Source: Alphaproteobacteria bacterium
GTDB lineage: Bacteria > Pseudomonadota > Alphaproteobacteria > Caulobacterales > Hyphomonadaceae
Direction of reading: 5' to 3'
Assembly: GCA_018830285.1 (NCBI GenBank)
Contig: JAHJSB010000006.1
Location: 1-64,000 of the forward strand
Length of the DNA stretch: 64,000 nucleotides
A program made the translations under genes and the position numbers. The notes beneath the pieces were generated by a model. The model searched no databases. It was given only the letters and a program-made list of their open reading frames with translations, and was not told the origin of the DNA. Numbering within the stretch: position 1 is the first letter of the stretch; every line of letters starts with the position of its first letter. Below are positions 45,286 to 53,755 of the stretch, one piece after another.

Positions 45286-45314
45286 AAAAAAGGGCCCCCT
45301 GAGGAGACCCTTTT
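45286..45314 (-). terminator. Attenuator terminator before ilvI
   Basis: On the minus strand AAAAGGGTCTCC pairs with GGGGGCCCTTTT across a TCA loop and ends in six T. It stands 44 bases before the ilvI start and after the leader peptide, the classic place for a transcription attenuator. Confidence 0.85.
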
Positions 45315-45320
45315 GTGCGC

Positions 45321-45360
45321 GCATCCGCAACCGGCTGAATGGTCAGCCGACTACGGATGC
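45321..45360 (-). promoter_or_regulatory. Pause hairpin of the ilv attenuator
   Basis: GCATCCG pairs with CGGATGC at the ends, and CGGCTG with CAGCCG inside, over 40 bases. It overlaps the last codons of the leader peptide and precedes the terminator hairpin by 6 bases. In amino acid attenuators this is the 1:2 stem whose disruption by a stalled ribosome favours read-through. Confidence 0.75.
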
Positions 45361-45389
45361 GAAATAACGAGTACTTCTGGTTTGCGCAC
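45351..45389 (-). CDS. ilv leader peptide
   Basis: Twelve codons from GTG: V-R-K-P-E-V-L-V-I-S-H-P, then TAG. Four consecutive branched-chain codons (Val, Leu, Val, Ile) make it a sensor of charged branched-chain tRNAs. GGAGG lies 9 bases before the GTG on the minus strand. The stop falls inside the pause hairpin. Far too short for normal gene calling but supported by every part of the arrangement. Confidence 0.8.
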   Translation of the reverse strand: MRKPEVLVISHP

Positions 45390-45413
45390 GGTGCGTTTCC
45401 TCCAACGTCGGGC

Positions 45414-46364
45414 TTAGGAATAATCTGCCTCTTTGGCGCTGTCAATCTCCCTATAAAGGGCATGAATAACCCTTAGGCGGTTTTCTGGCTCAGGCGACGG
45501 GATACGCGGCCAGAAAGGAAATTGCCTGCCGATCCACGTGAACTGCCTTTTTGCATAGCGCCTTGTGTCGCGCTTTGCATTCTCGGCCGCCAGTTCCGCG
45601 CTGATCTCGCCGCGCGCAAAGGCGGTCAGCCAGGGCATGCCATGGGCTTTCATGGCGGGGAGTTCCGGATCAAGGCCGCGTTCCATCAGCGCGCGCGCCT
45701 CGTCCATGGCGCCCTGCATCAACATGCCCTCGAAACGGCGGTCGATCTTCTGGTAGAGACGGGCGCGCGGCGGGGTGAGCGCAAAACCGATCCATTCGCC
45801 ATCATGCAGGACAGGCGGCTGGCGTTCCTCGTGGAAGTCGCTGATCGGGCGCCCGGTTGCAAGCCAGACTTCATAGGCGCGCGAGAGGCGCTGGCGGTCG
45901 CCGGTGCCCAGCCGTTCGGCTGTTTCCGGATCGACCGGCGCCAGCCGGTCACGCAGGCCTTCGGCGCCTTCAGATTCGGCGATGGCGCGGACATCGGCCC
46001 GGATATCCTCCGGAACCGGCGGGATGTTCGACAGGCCCTGTGTCAGGGCCAGCAGGTAGAGGCCTGTACCGCCAACGAGGATGGCGCGCTTGCCTTTCAG
46101 CTCCACGCGCTTGATTTCGCGCCGAACGTCTTCCAGCCAGTCGCCAGTGGAATAGCGTGTGGCGGCATCGACATGGCCAAAGAGATGGTGCTCGACACCA
46201 TCCATTTCTGCGTCGTCGGGGCGCGCGCTGATAACCTGGAGGTCCCTGTAAACCTGCATGGAATCGGCGTTGATGACCTCACCGCCCAATCGCCGGGCAA
46301 CGGCGATGGCGAGGGCGGTCTTGCCGCTGGCGGTCGGACCATGAATGAGGATTGCCGGATGCAT
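45414..46364 (-). CDS. miaA: tRNA dimethylallyltransferase
   Basis: 316 residues. P-loop G-P-T-A-S-G-K-T-A near residue 9, then N-A-D-S-M-Q-V-Y and G-G-T-G-L-Y, and the tRNA-binding region T-R-R-Y-A-K-R-Q-F-T-W near 265. Adds the dimethylallyl group to A37 of tRNAs that read codons starting with U, including leucine tRNAs. Its end contains the ilv promoter, so the two units abut. Divergent from serB. Confidence 0.96.
   Translation of the reverse strand: MHPAILIHGPTASGKTALAIAVARRLGGEVINADSMQVYRDLQVISARPDDAEMDGVEHHLFGHVDAATRYSTGDWLEDVRREIKRVELKGKRAILVGGTGLYLLALTQGLSNIPPVPEDIRADVRAIAESEGAEGLRDRLAPVDPETAERLGTGDRQRLSRAYEVWLATGRPISDFHEERQPPVLHDGEWIGFALTPPRARLYQKIDRRFEGMLMQGAMDEARALMERGLDPELPAMKAHGMPWLTAFARGEISAELAAENAKRDTRRYAKRQFTWIGRQFPFWPRIPSPEPENRLRVIHALYREIDSAKEADYS
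45417..45445 (-). promoter_or_regulatory. Promoter of the ilv operon inside the miaA 3' end
   Basis: A perfect -35 TTGACA (45440-45445) and a -10-like TATTCC (45417-45422) are separated by exactly 17 bases. The expected start of transcription is near 45410, about 20 bases before the leader-peptide GTG. The element overlaps the last codons of miaA. Confidence 0.65.
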
Positions 46365-46419
46365 GCTCCAGACCTAAGGGCTTGTCGGGCGCGTGGAAAG
46401 ACACCAAGAGACTGAAAAT

Positions 46420-47343
46420 ATGACCCAGAACCCGGATACTTCCCGCAATTTCCTTGCTGTCACGGCTGTGGCAGCCCCATCAAATGCCTATCTTGCTGGG
46501 CAACTGGGGGATATTCTCGCTGCAGCCGGCGTCAATGAAATGCAGCTGCGGATTCTGTCAGACACCGGCCCATGGCAGGCGTGCGAATATGTGTTCGAGG
46601 CCGGGACCAAGAGGGAAGTCGACGCGGTTCGCGCCGGAGTGAAGGGGCTGGACGCGGACATTGCGGTCCTGCCTGCCGCGAACCGGCGCAAGCGTCTCCT
46701 GATCTCCGACATGGATTCAACCATCATCGGACAGGAATGCCTCGACGAGCTGGCAGATTTTGCCGGCCTCAAGGCGGAGGTCTCGGCAATCACCGAACGC
46801 GCGATGCGCGGCGAGCTTGATTTCGAGGGTGCGCTGGCGACGCGGGTGGCCATGCTCAAGGGACTGGAACTGACTGCCCTCGAGGCGGCCTATCGCGAAC
46901 GCATCACGCTGAATCCCGGCGCGCGTACGCTGACTGCCACGATGAAGGCACATGGCGCCCATGCGCTGCTCGTATCGGGCGGCTTCACCTTCTTTACGTC
47001 TCGCGTCGCCGAGGCATCCGGATTCGACGCCCATCGCGGCAACACGCTGAGTGATGATGGTGTGGTCCTGATGGGGGACGTTGGCAGGCCGATCCTCGGG
47101 CGTGAGGCGAAATTGACAGCGCTGGACGAGGCGGCAGCGGCCCATGGCCTTGTGCGAGATGATGCGCTGGCGCTCGGCGACGGCGCAAATGACCTCGACA
47201 TGATCCGCGCAGCGGGCCTCGGCATTGCCTACCGGGCCAAGCCCATCGTTGCCGAGCAGGCTAAGGCGGCGATCAATCGTACAGACCTGACAGCCGCGCT
47301 ATTCTTCCAGGGGTACGCGGCGAGCGAGTTTGTCACAGGATAG
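46420..47343 (+). CDS. serB: Phosphoserine phosphatase
   Basis: About 307 residues. An N-terminal ACT-like domain (about 1-90) precedes the HAD phosphatase domain: nucleophile D-M-D-S-T-I near residue 98, V-S-G-G-F-T-F-F near 185 and L-G-D-G-A-N-D-L-D-M near 255. Final step of serine synthesis. An in-frame GTG start at 46393 would add nine residues. Confidence 0.95.
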   Translation: MTQNPDTSRNFLAVTAVAAPSNAYLAGQLGDILAAAGVNEMQLRILSDTGPWQACEYVFEAGTKREVDAVRAGVKGLDADIAVLPAANRRKRLLISDMDSTIIGQECLDELADFAGLKAEVSAITERAMRGELDFEGALATRVAMLKGLELTALEAAYRERITLNPGARTLTATMKAHGAHALLVSGGFTFFTSRVAEASGFDAHRGNTLSDDGVVLMGDVGRPILGREAKLTALDEAAAAHGLVRDDALALGDGANDLDMIRAAGLGIAYRAKPIVAEQAKAAINRTDLTAALFFQGYAASEFVTG

Positions 47344-47362
47344 GCCTGCTCGTTTTGCAGGC
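47344..47362 (+). terminator. Small hairpin after serB
   Basis: GCCTGC and GCAGGC flank a seven-base TCGTTTT loop immediately after the serB stop. Only TCTTC follows, so it is at best a weak terminator. Confidence 0.3.
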
Positions 47363-47551
47363 TCTTCACCCCGGGTATCGCATGGTCTGCGAGCCGGCGT
47401 GACCGGTTGGTGGGCAAGGCGCGCCAATTCGATGCGTCGCGCCTGATAAATGTTGCGCTGCACCAAGAGTGATTGCGAACTGGCTCCAGTCGCGGGTGCA
47501 TATCATTAGAGTTTCGCCAAACGCCCGCCCCATGTCCCGGAGGGCTCTCTG

Positions 47552-48724
47552 ATGAAAAATCTGTCTGATATTAACCTGGTATCGCCATCGCGCCGCAACC
47601 TGATGAAACTTGCCAGCGTTGGCGCCCTGGGCGCGGCGGCCGGCCTTGCTGCCTGTTCGGAGGCCGCGAGCGCGGTCACCTCGACGCCCGCGACAACAGT
47701 TGCGATCGATCCCGACGCCATCGCGATCATGTCGTCTAATGAAAATCCGTTTGGTCCGTCGCCGAAAGCCATGGAAGCCATGCGTGCTGGCGTGGAGAAC
47801 ATCTATCGCTACGCACGTCCGCAAACGATGGCTTTTGCCGAGATGATCGCCAGGCGCGAAGGCGTGGCCCCCGAGCAAGTCCTGGTGACCAATGGGTCGA
47901 GCCCGATCCTCGCAGCGTTTGCTGACTATGTGCGCGTACAGGGCGGGGACCTTGTCACCTCGGCGCTGACCTATGAAGGTGTGCCACGAGTCGCGCAGAG
48001 TATCGGGACCAATGTCACCCAGGTGCCGCTGGCCTCCGACCTGGGTTTCGACATGGAAGCCATCGCCGCCGCGATCGGTCCGAACACATCCGGGGTCTAT
48101 ATCTGCAACCCGAACAATCCGACTGGCAAAGTGGTGCCGCCGGCTGTCCTGAAGGCGTTCGTTGAAGAGGCCTCTGCGAAAGTGCCGGTCTTCATCGATG
48201 AAGCCTATCTCGACATGTCGGACGATTACCCGGCGGGAGTGATGACGGAATTCGTCAAGGCGGGAAGGCCGGTGATCGTGGCGCGCACCTTCTCGAAGAT
48301 CTATGCGATGGCCGGCCAGCGGCTCGGTTATGGCCTGATGCAGCCGGACATGGCGATGACGATCCGCAAGACGGGCCGCCTGTCTGATGTGAACTATCTG
48401 GGCCTTGTCGGCGGCATGGCGGCGCTCGACGACACGGCGTATTATGAGGAGATGCGGGTCAAGACAGCCCGTGGCCGGGCCAAGCTGATCGCCATGGCGA
48501 AAGACCTTGGCCGCCCGATTGCGCCTGATCCGCAGGGTAGCTTCATCTACATGGACGTCGGCATGCCCAACGGCGAGTTTGCAGCGAAAATGCTGGACAA
48601 GGGCGTCAGGGTTGTCGGTGCCCGCTGGTCGGAAAAGCCGGAATGGACGCGCATCTGTATTGGCCTCGACCATGAGATCGAGAAATGCCACGCCGCAGCG
48701 AAAGAAATCCTGACGTCGATCTGA
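47552..48724 (+). CDS. Tat-exported HisC-like PLP aminotransferase
   Basis: 390 residues. The N-terminus S-R-R-N-L-M-K followed by a Gly/Ala-rich helix and L-A-A-C is a twin-arginine signal that may end in a lipobox. The rest is a fold-type I aminotransferase close to histidinol-phosphate aminotransferase: S-S-N-E-N-P-F-G-P-S near 60, C-N-P-N-N-P-T-G-K near 188, and the PLP lysine in T-F-S-K-I-Y-A near 250. A PLP enzyme carrying an export signal should act in the periplasm; substrate unknown. GGAGGG precedes the ATG. No his genes are nearby. Confidence 0.85.
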   Translation: MKNLSDINLVSPSRRNLMKLASVGALGAAAGLAACSEAASAVTSTPATTVAIDPDAIAIMSSNENPFGPSPKAMEAMRAGVENIYRYARPQTMAFAEMIARREGVAPEQVLVTNGSSPILAAFADYVRVQGGDLVTSALTYEGVPRVAQSIGTNVTQVPLASDLGFDMEAIAAAIGPNTSGVYICNPNNPTGKVVPPAVLKAFVEEASAKVPVFIDEAYLDMSDDYPAGVMTEFVKAGRPVIVARTFSKIYAMAGQRLGYGLMQPDMAMTIRKTGRLSDVNYLGLVGGMAALDDTAYYEEMRVKTARGRAKLIAMAKDLGRPIAPDPQGSFIYMDVGMPNGEFAAKMLDKGVRVVGARWSEKPEWTRICIGLDHEIEKCHAAAKEILTSI

Positions 48725-48747
48725 CCGGGGCGCCGCGAGAGCGGCGC

Positions 48748-50196
48748 CTATTTCGTCAGCTCGATCGACAGGAACTGGTCGAACCATCCGGCATCACCCC
48801 GGCGTTTCACGCGCAGCAGCAGGGGCTGGTGCGGGGTCGTCATGGCCGTCGCCACACGAGAGACCGTGTCCGTGACCGTCGAAACCTTGGCAAAATTCAC
48901 CTCGACGATGACATCGCCGCGGCTGAGCTTGCCGAATGCGCGGCCACGCGCGCTGACACTGGTGACAACGACACCTTCGACATCTTTCGGAATGCCGAAG
49001 CGTCGGCGGATATCGTCGTCGATGCCCTGTAGTTCGGCGCCAAGGTCATTGCTGCTGGCGGGCATATCGGGCAGCGCGCTGGCACCCGCCGCATCATCAT
49101 CGTCCTCAAGTTCGCCGAGGGTTACCGACACATTGCGCGCCTTGCCGTCTCGAATGATTGACAGGGCCACCGTCTTGCCGATCGGGGCATCCGAGATCAG
49201 CCGCGTCATTTCGCGGACGCTGGCAATGGCCTTTCCGTCGAAGCTGAGCACGAGATCGCCGACTTCCAGCTTCGCCTTGTCGGCCGGGCCGTCATCGGTG
49301 ATGCGTGTCACGATGACGCCGCCCTTGCCCTTGGCCTTGTAGGCCTTGACCAGCGCGGCATCGGCGTCCTGCACGTTGACGCCCAGCCAGGACCGCCGCA
49401 CCTTGCCGTGCTCCATCAGCTGCTTCGAGATCCGCTTCACCAGATTGGACGGAACGGAGAAACCGATACCGACGGATCCGCCGGTGGGCGAGATGATCGC
49501 GGTATTGACGCCGACGACTTCGCCGCCGAGATTGAACAGAGGGCCGCCGGAATTGCCCCGGTTGATGGCCGCGTCGGTCTGGATGAAATCATCGGAGCGC
49601 CCGGAATTCAGGTCACGGTTGCGGGCCGAGATGATCCCGGCCGAGACGGATCCGCCAAACCCGAACGGGTTGCCGATAGCGATGACCCAGTCGCCGACTT
49701 CGGCATGGTCGCTGTCGGCCAGGTCGACAAAGGGCAGCGGCGTCCGGCTGTTCACTTTCAGCACGGCAAGGTCGGTGTCGCGGTCGCGGCCGATCAGCGT
49801 GGCGTCGAGTACGCGGCCATCGGAGAAATTGATCTCGATCTCGTCGGCATTTTCGATGACGTGATTGTTGGTTATGATGATTCCGTCGGGGCTGATCACG
49901 AAGCCCGATCCGAGCGATCCCTGGCGCTGGAAGCCATCCTCGTCGCGTCCGAAGAACTCGTTGAAGCGTTCCATGGGCGAGCCTTCCGGAAAGGTCGGCA
50001 GGCCATTGGGCGCTATTGTCTGTTGCGTCGAGATATTCACGACAGCTGGCATCAGGCGCTTGGAGAGGTCGCGAAAGTTCTGCGGCTGCACTTTCTGGTC
50101 CAGGCCATCAAGGGGCCGCGACAGGCTGCCCTGGGCTGAAACAGGCAGGACAAAGGCGGCAATGAAGCCGAGGGCGGCGAGTGCCGGAATGCGCAT
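48748..50196 (-). CDS. Do-family periplasmic serine protease (DegP/HtrA)
   Basis: 482 residues. Signal peptide (L-P-V-S-A-Q-G), a trypsin-like domain with all three catalytic residues visible (His in T-N-N-H-V-I-E, Asp in D-R-D-T-D-L-A-V, Ser in G-N-S-G-G-P-L) and two PDZ domains (about 285-370 and 395-475). Protein quality control in the periplasm. Located beside hflKC and a DUF2065 gene, an arrangement common in alphaproteobacteria. Confidence 0.94.
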   Translation of the reverse strand: MRIPALAALGFIAAFVLPVSAQGSLSRPLDGLDQKVQPQNFRDLSKRLMPAVVNISTQQTIAPNGLPTFPEGSPMERFNEFFGRDEDGFQRQGSLGSGFVISPDGIIITNNHVIENADEIEINFSDGRVLDATLIGRDRDTDLAVLKVNSRTPLPFVDLADSDHAEVGDWVIAIGNPFGFGGSVSAGIISARNRDLNSGRSDDFIQTDAAINRGNSGGPLFNLGGEVVGVNTAIISPTGGSVGIGFSVPSNLVKRISKQLMEHGKVRRSWLGVNVQDADAALVKAYKAKGKGGVIVTRITDDGPADKAKLEVGDLVLSFDGKAIASVREMTRLISDAPIGKTVALSIIRDGKARNVSVTLGELEDDDDAAGASALPDMPASSNDLGAELQGIDDDIRRRFGIPKDVEGVVVTSVSARGRAFGKLSRGDVIVEVNFAKVSTVTDTVSRVATAMTTPHQPLLLRVKRRGDAGWFDQFLSIELTK

Positions 50197-50274
50197 GAGG
50201 CAGGAGGCTCCTGAGAGTCGGATATTGTACGTAACGTGTTCAGTATGGCGCTTTGCGCCCTTGTTGCAACAGGT

Positions 50275-50475
50275 TCAGATGCCTCTGACTGCGAAGACAA
50301 GCAGCGCTGCGCCGACGACGGCTGATGCCAGCCCGGCAAAGGCCACATCGCGGCTGGACATTTCCGAGAGGCGTGCCGCCATGCGCCGCATGAAGTCGGG
50401 GGCGATCGCATAGATCGCCCCCTCCGCAAAGAACCAGATTCCGGCCGCAGCCAGTATCAGATAGAGTTTCGACAC
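50275..50475 (-). CDS. DUF2065 family small membrane protein
   Basis: 66 residues with two predicted membrane helices (L-A-A-A-G-I-W-F-F-A-E-G-A and A-S-A-V-V-G-A-A-L-L-V-F-A-V). Small proteins of this family follow hflC in many proteobacteria and may associate with the HflKC complex; function unproved. Starts 12 bases after the hflC stop. Confidence 0.85.
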   Translation of the reverse strand: MSKLYLILAAAGIWFFAEGAIYAIAPDFMRRMAARLSEMSSRDVAFAGLASAVVGAALLVFAVRGI

Positions 50476-50487
50476 GTACCTTGCGTC

Positions 50488-51384
50488 CTAGCGGCTGCCG
50501 CCATTGGCGCGGGCACTTTCGATGAACTCGTCGCAGATCCCGAGGTTTTTCGGGCTGACAATCACCTGTGTGCCTTCTTGAATGGCCTTGTCACATGCGA
50601 TCAGGGCACGCTGGAACCGGAAGAATTCCGGGTCCTTGTTGTAGGCGTTTGCATAGACCTCGGTCGACTTGGCATCGCCTTCACCACGGATGGTCTGGCC
50701 CTGCTCACGGGCCTGGGCCTCGATCACCGTTTTTTCACGGCTGGCCTGGGCGCGGATCAGGCGAGCCTTCTCCTCACCTTCGGCGCGGATGCGCTGGGCT
50801 TCCTGCAGACGGGCCGACTGCATCCGGCTGTAAACGCCCTGGGCGACTTCCTGAGGCAGGTCAGCCTGACGGATGCGGACGTCGATAATGTCGATGCCAT
50901 CATCGGACAGCTGCTCGTTCACCTTGATCCGGATCCGGTCCATCAGCTGTGAGCGCTGGCCGGAAATGATTTCCGGCACGGGCACGTCGCCAAGGGCTTC
51001 GCGAATGGTCGAATTGGTGATCTGGTTGAGCTGCCGCGCGGCTGCCGTCTCGGTGCGGAAACGCTGGTAGAATTTCAGCGGGTCCTTGATGCGCCAGCGC
51101 ACGAAGGCATCGACTGAAAGCCGGCGCTGGTCCGATGCCAGCACTTCGATGTTCTCGATATCAAGCCCAATGTTCTTCTTGTCGAGTTTCTCAACCTGCT
51201 GGAACAGCGGGATCTTGAAATAGAGCCCGGCCTGGTCCTGGCCCGGTGCGTTATACACCTGCTTGGGTTCTCCGACCTGAAGCATCAGGGCCTGTTCGTC
51301 CTGACGGACGACAAAAAACGAATTCATCATGACCAGCAGGAAGATGCCGGTGACGACGATGATGAGCCATCCAAATGCACGCAT
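50488..51384 (-). CDS. hflC: HflC, modulator of FtsH protease
   Basis: 298 residues. One N-terminal membrane helix then an SPFH/prohibitin domain (about 20-200) ending in a charged coiled-coil (A-R-L-Q-E-A-Q-R-I-R-A-E-G-E-E-K). Forms a large cage with HflK around the FtsH membrane protease. The ATG overlaps the final base of the hflK stop. Confidence 0.94.
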   Translation of the reverse strand: MRAFGWLIIVVTGIFLLVMMNSFFVVRQDEQALMLQVGEPKQVYNAPGQDQAGLYFKIPLFQQVEKLDKKNIGLDIENIEVLASDQRRLSVDAFVRWRIKDPLKFYQRFRTETAAARQLNQITNSTIREALGDVPVPEIISGQRSQLMDRIRIKVNEQLSDDGIDIIDVRIRQADLPQEVAQGVYSRMQSARLQEAQRIRAEGEEKARLIRAQASREKTVIEAQAREQGQTIRGEGDAKSTEVYANAYNKDPEFFRFQRALIACDKAIQEGTQVIVSPKNLGICDEFIESARANGGSR

Positions 51385-52511
51385 TATTCTTGCCCTCCGC
51401 GGGGTTTAGGCTGGGTTCGTTCCAGCGGCAGGTAGGGAACAGCGCCGGACTCCTGATCCATGATCAGCTTGTCGGAGCGTTCAAGGACCCGTTCCATGGT
51501 TTCAAGATACATGCGTTCCCGCGTGACGCGGGGCGCCTTGCGGTATTGCTCGTAGATCTGTTCGAAGCGGGAGGCTTCACCCTGTGCGTCGGCAAGGACC
51601 TGATCGCGATAGGCTTCAGATTCCTGAAGGATGCGCTGGCCCGTACCACGGGCTTGCGGGACAACCTCATTGGCGAACTGGGTCGCCTGGTTGATGTTCG
51701 TCTCGGCGTCCTGTTCGGCGACGTTCACGTCGTTGAACGCTTCGATCACCTGCTGGGGCGGATCAGACCGGTCAATCGTCACGGCGAGAATCTGGATGCC
51801 GGCGCGATAGTCATTCAGCAGGGCCTGGACCTGTTTGGCCACTTCCTGCTGCACCACGTCACGTTCCGTTGTGATAACGGCTTGCAGACTTGTCTTGCCG
51901 ACGACTTCGCGCATCACCGATTCGGCGACCTGCTCGACAGCCTCGGAGGGCTGCTTGACGTTGAGAATGAAGTTTTCCGGATGTTCGGAGTCCACTTTCC
52001 AGAAGACCGAGAACTGGATGTCCACGATATTCTCGTCCTTAGTCAGCATCAGGCTCTCTTCGAGATTCTTGCCGATCCGGGTTTCCTTGCGGTTCTCGAC
52101 TTCCACCAGGGCGTGCTCTTCGATCGGAGCGGGCAGGTGGAAATGCAGGCCGGGCCCGAAATTCGTCTGCCATTTCCCGAAGCGGAAAACGGCAGCCTGC
52201 TGCGTCGGATCGACCATGACTACACTGGTCGAGAGCCAGCCCAGCACGGCGATACCGATGAGAACAACGAAGCCGAGCGGGCCGAAATTCGGCCCACCGC
52301 CGCCGCCGCGACCTCCGCCGCCACCACCACCACCGGAGCGCTTGCGAAACCGCTCCTGCATGCGCTTCATTTGCTGCTCAAGGTCGCCGCCGCCATTGCC
52401 ACTGGAGCCGCCGCCGGGGCGCGTCCAGGGCGAGCCAGCTTCCTTGCCGGGCTCATCGTCTGATCCGCCGCCCCATGGGCCGCTGGATTTTGTCTTGTCA
52501 TCCCAGGGCAT
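51384..52511 (-). CDS. hflK: HflK, modulator of FtsH protease
   Basis: 375 residues. The cytoplasmic N-terminus is Gly-rich with two glycine runs (about 30-70, R-S-G-G-G-G-G-G-G), then one membrane helix and an SPFH domain with a C-terminal coiled-coil. Partner of HflC. AGGAGGGG precedes the ATG. Divergent from mrp, with an AT-rich spacer of about 95 bases. Confidence 0.95.
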   Translation of the reverse strand: MPWDDKTKSSGPWGGGSDDEPGKEAGSPWTRPGGGSSGNGGGDLEQQMKRMQERFRKRSGGGGGGGGRGGGGGPNFGPLGFVVLIGIAVLGWLSTSVVMVDPTQQAAVFRFGKWQTNFGPGLHFHLPAPIEEHALVEVENRKETRIGKNLEESLMLTKDENIVDIQFSVFWKVDSEHPENFILNVKQPSEAVEQVAESVMREVVGKTSLQAVITTERDVVQQEVAKQVQALLNDYRAGIQILAVTIDRSDPPQQVIEAFNDVNVAEQDAETNINQATQFANEVVPQARGTGQRILQESEAYRDQVLADAQGEASRFEQIYEQYRKAPRVTRERMYLETMERVLERSDKLIMDQESGAVPYLPLERTQPKPRGGQE

Positions 52512-52607
52512 AGCCCCTCCTGTTTTGGTTTATAGGCTTCTATATAGGTTCTTGCGTGATATGTGCATGCCTCATTCACGGCTTCAAGGACGCAGGGATC
52601 ATATCAG

Positions 52608-53750
52608 GTGTTTGGTTCGAAGGAAAAATCCCACCGGAAACTGGCCCGGCAGGTCCGGAAAGCGCTCGGCGCGCCGGATTGGCTGGAGTCGGTTGACGTG
52701 GATGATACGGGCCGGGTCATCCTCGTGCTGCTGGCCGATCCAGCCGATACGGCGGGGGCTGAGGCGCGCCGTATCGAAGCAGAAGGGCGGGCGGAACTGG
52801 TCGCTGGCGTCAATGCCGTGACGAGTATTCTCACCGCGCAGAAGGCGCCTGCTGAATTAAAGCTGGAACCGGCCCCGCGCCGTGTGTCCAAGGGCGCGCG
52901 CCTTTCGGATGAGGCGATGCAGCAGGGCGCGCCGAATCAGGTGTCCGGTATCCCGCCCATTCCGGGCATTGCCCGCATCCTGGTGGTGGCGAGCGCCAAG
53001 GGTGGGGTCGGCAAGTCGACTATAGCCGTGAACCTCGCTGCCGCTATGGCCAAAGCGGGTATGAAAGTCGGCCTGCTTGATGCCGATGTGTACGGGCCGT
53101 CGATCCCGACCATGCTGGGAATGCAGGATGCGCAACCGGGAACTGCGGAGTCGAAAAAACTGGTTCCGGTTAACGCGCATGGCATGAAGACGCTGTCGAT
53201 CGGCTACCTGTCAGACCCGGACGCGCCAATGATCTGGCGCGGACCGATTGTCATGTCGGCAATCACGCAAATGTTGAATGATGCCGAATGGGGTGAACTG
53301 GACGTTCTTGTCATCGATACACCGCCCGGCACCGGCGACGCCCAGCTGGCGATCGCACAGCGCGTGCCGGTGACCGCCGCAATCATCGTGACCACGCCGC
53401 AGGAAGTCGCGCTGGCTGATGTGCGGCGCGGCGCGGCCATGTTCACCAAGACGGCCGTACCGGTCCTCGGCATTGTCGAGACGATGAGCTGGTTCGAGGA
53501 TCCAGCAGGCAATCGACACTTCCTGATGGGCGAGGGCGGCGGTGCGGCGACGGCGCAGTCGCTGGGCCTGCCATTGCTCGGCCAGATTCCCATGCTGCAG
53601 GCTATTCGTGAGGGCGGCGACACCGGGGTACCTGCGGCGCTCATCGATGGTGAGCCCGCCCGCATCTTCCACGCGCTGGCGCGCACCGTGGCCATTGGCC
53701 TCGATACGCTTGAGTCCAAGCCTGCACCCGAGATTGTCTTCGAGGACTGA
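52608..53750 (+). CDS. Mrp/NBP35-type Fe-S cluster carrier ATPase
   Basis: About 380 residues. An N-terminal MIP18/DUF59-like domain (about 1-85) is followed by a ParA-like ATPase domain with the deviant Walker A A-S-A-K-G-G-V-G-K-S-T near residue 128 and D-A-D-V-Y-G-P-S-I-P. Carries and transfers Fe-S clusters. The C-terminal C-x-x-C used by many Mrp proteins is replaced: V-E-T-M-S-W-F lacks both Cys, so cluster binding may differ. Start uncertain: GTG at 52608 has AGGGA upstream; GTG at 52563 adds 15 residues. Confidence 0.88.
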   Translation: MFGSKEKSHRKLARQVRKALGAPDWLESVDVDDTGRVILVLLADPADTAGAEARRIEAEGRAELVAGVNAVTSILTAQKAPAELKLEPAPRRVSKGARLSDEAMQQGAPNQVSGIPPIPGIARILVVASAKGGVGKSTIAVNLAAAMAKAGMKVGLLDADVYGPSIPTMLGMQDAQPGTAESKKLVPVNAHGMKTLSIGYLSDPDAPMIWRGPIVMSAITQMLNDAEWGELDVLVIDTPPGTGDAQLAIAQRVPVTAAIIVTTPQEVALADVRRGAAMFTKTAVPVLGIVETMSWFEDPAGNRHFLMGEGGGAATAQSLGLPLLGQIPMLQAIREGGDTGVPAALIDGEPARIFHALARTVAIGLDTLESKPAPEIVFED

Positions 53751-53755
53751 CGCCG

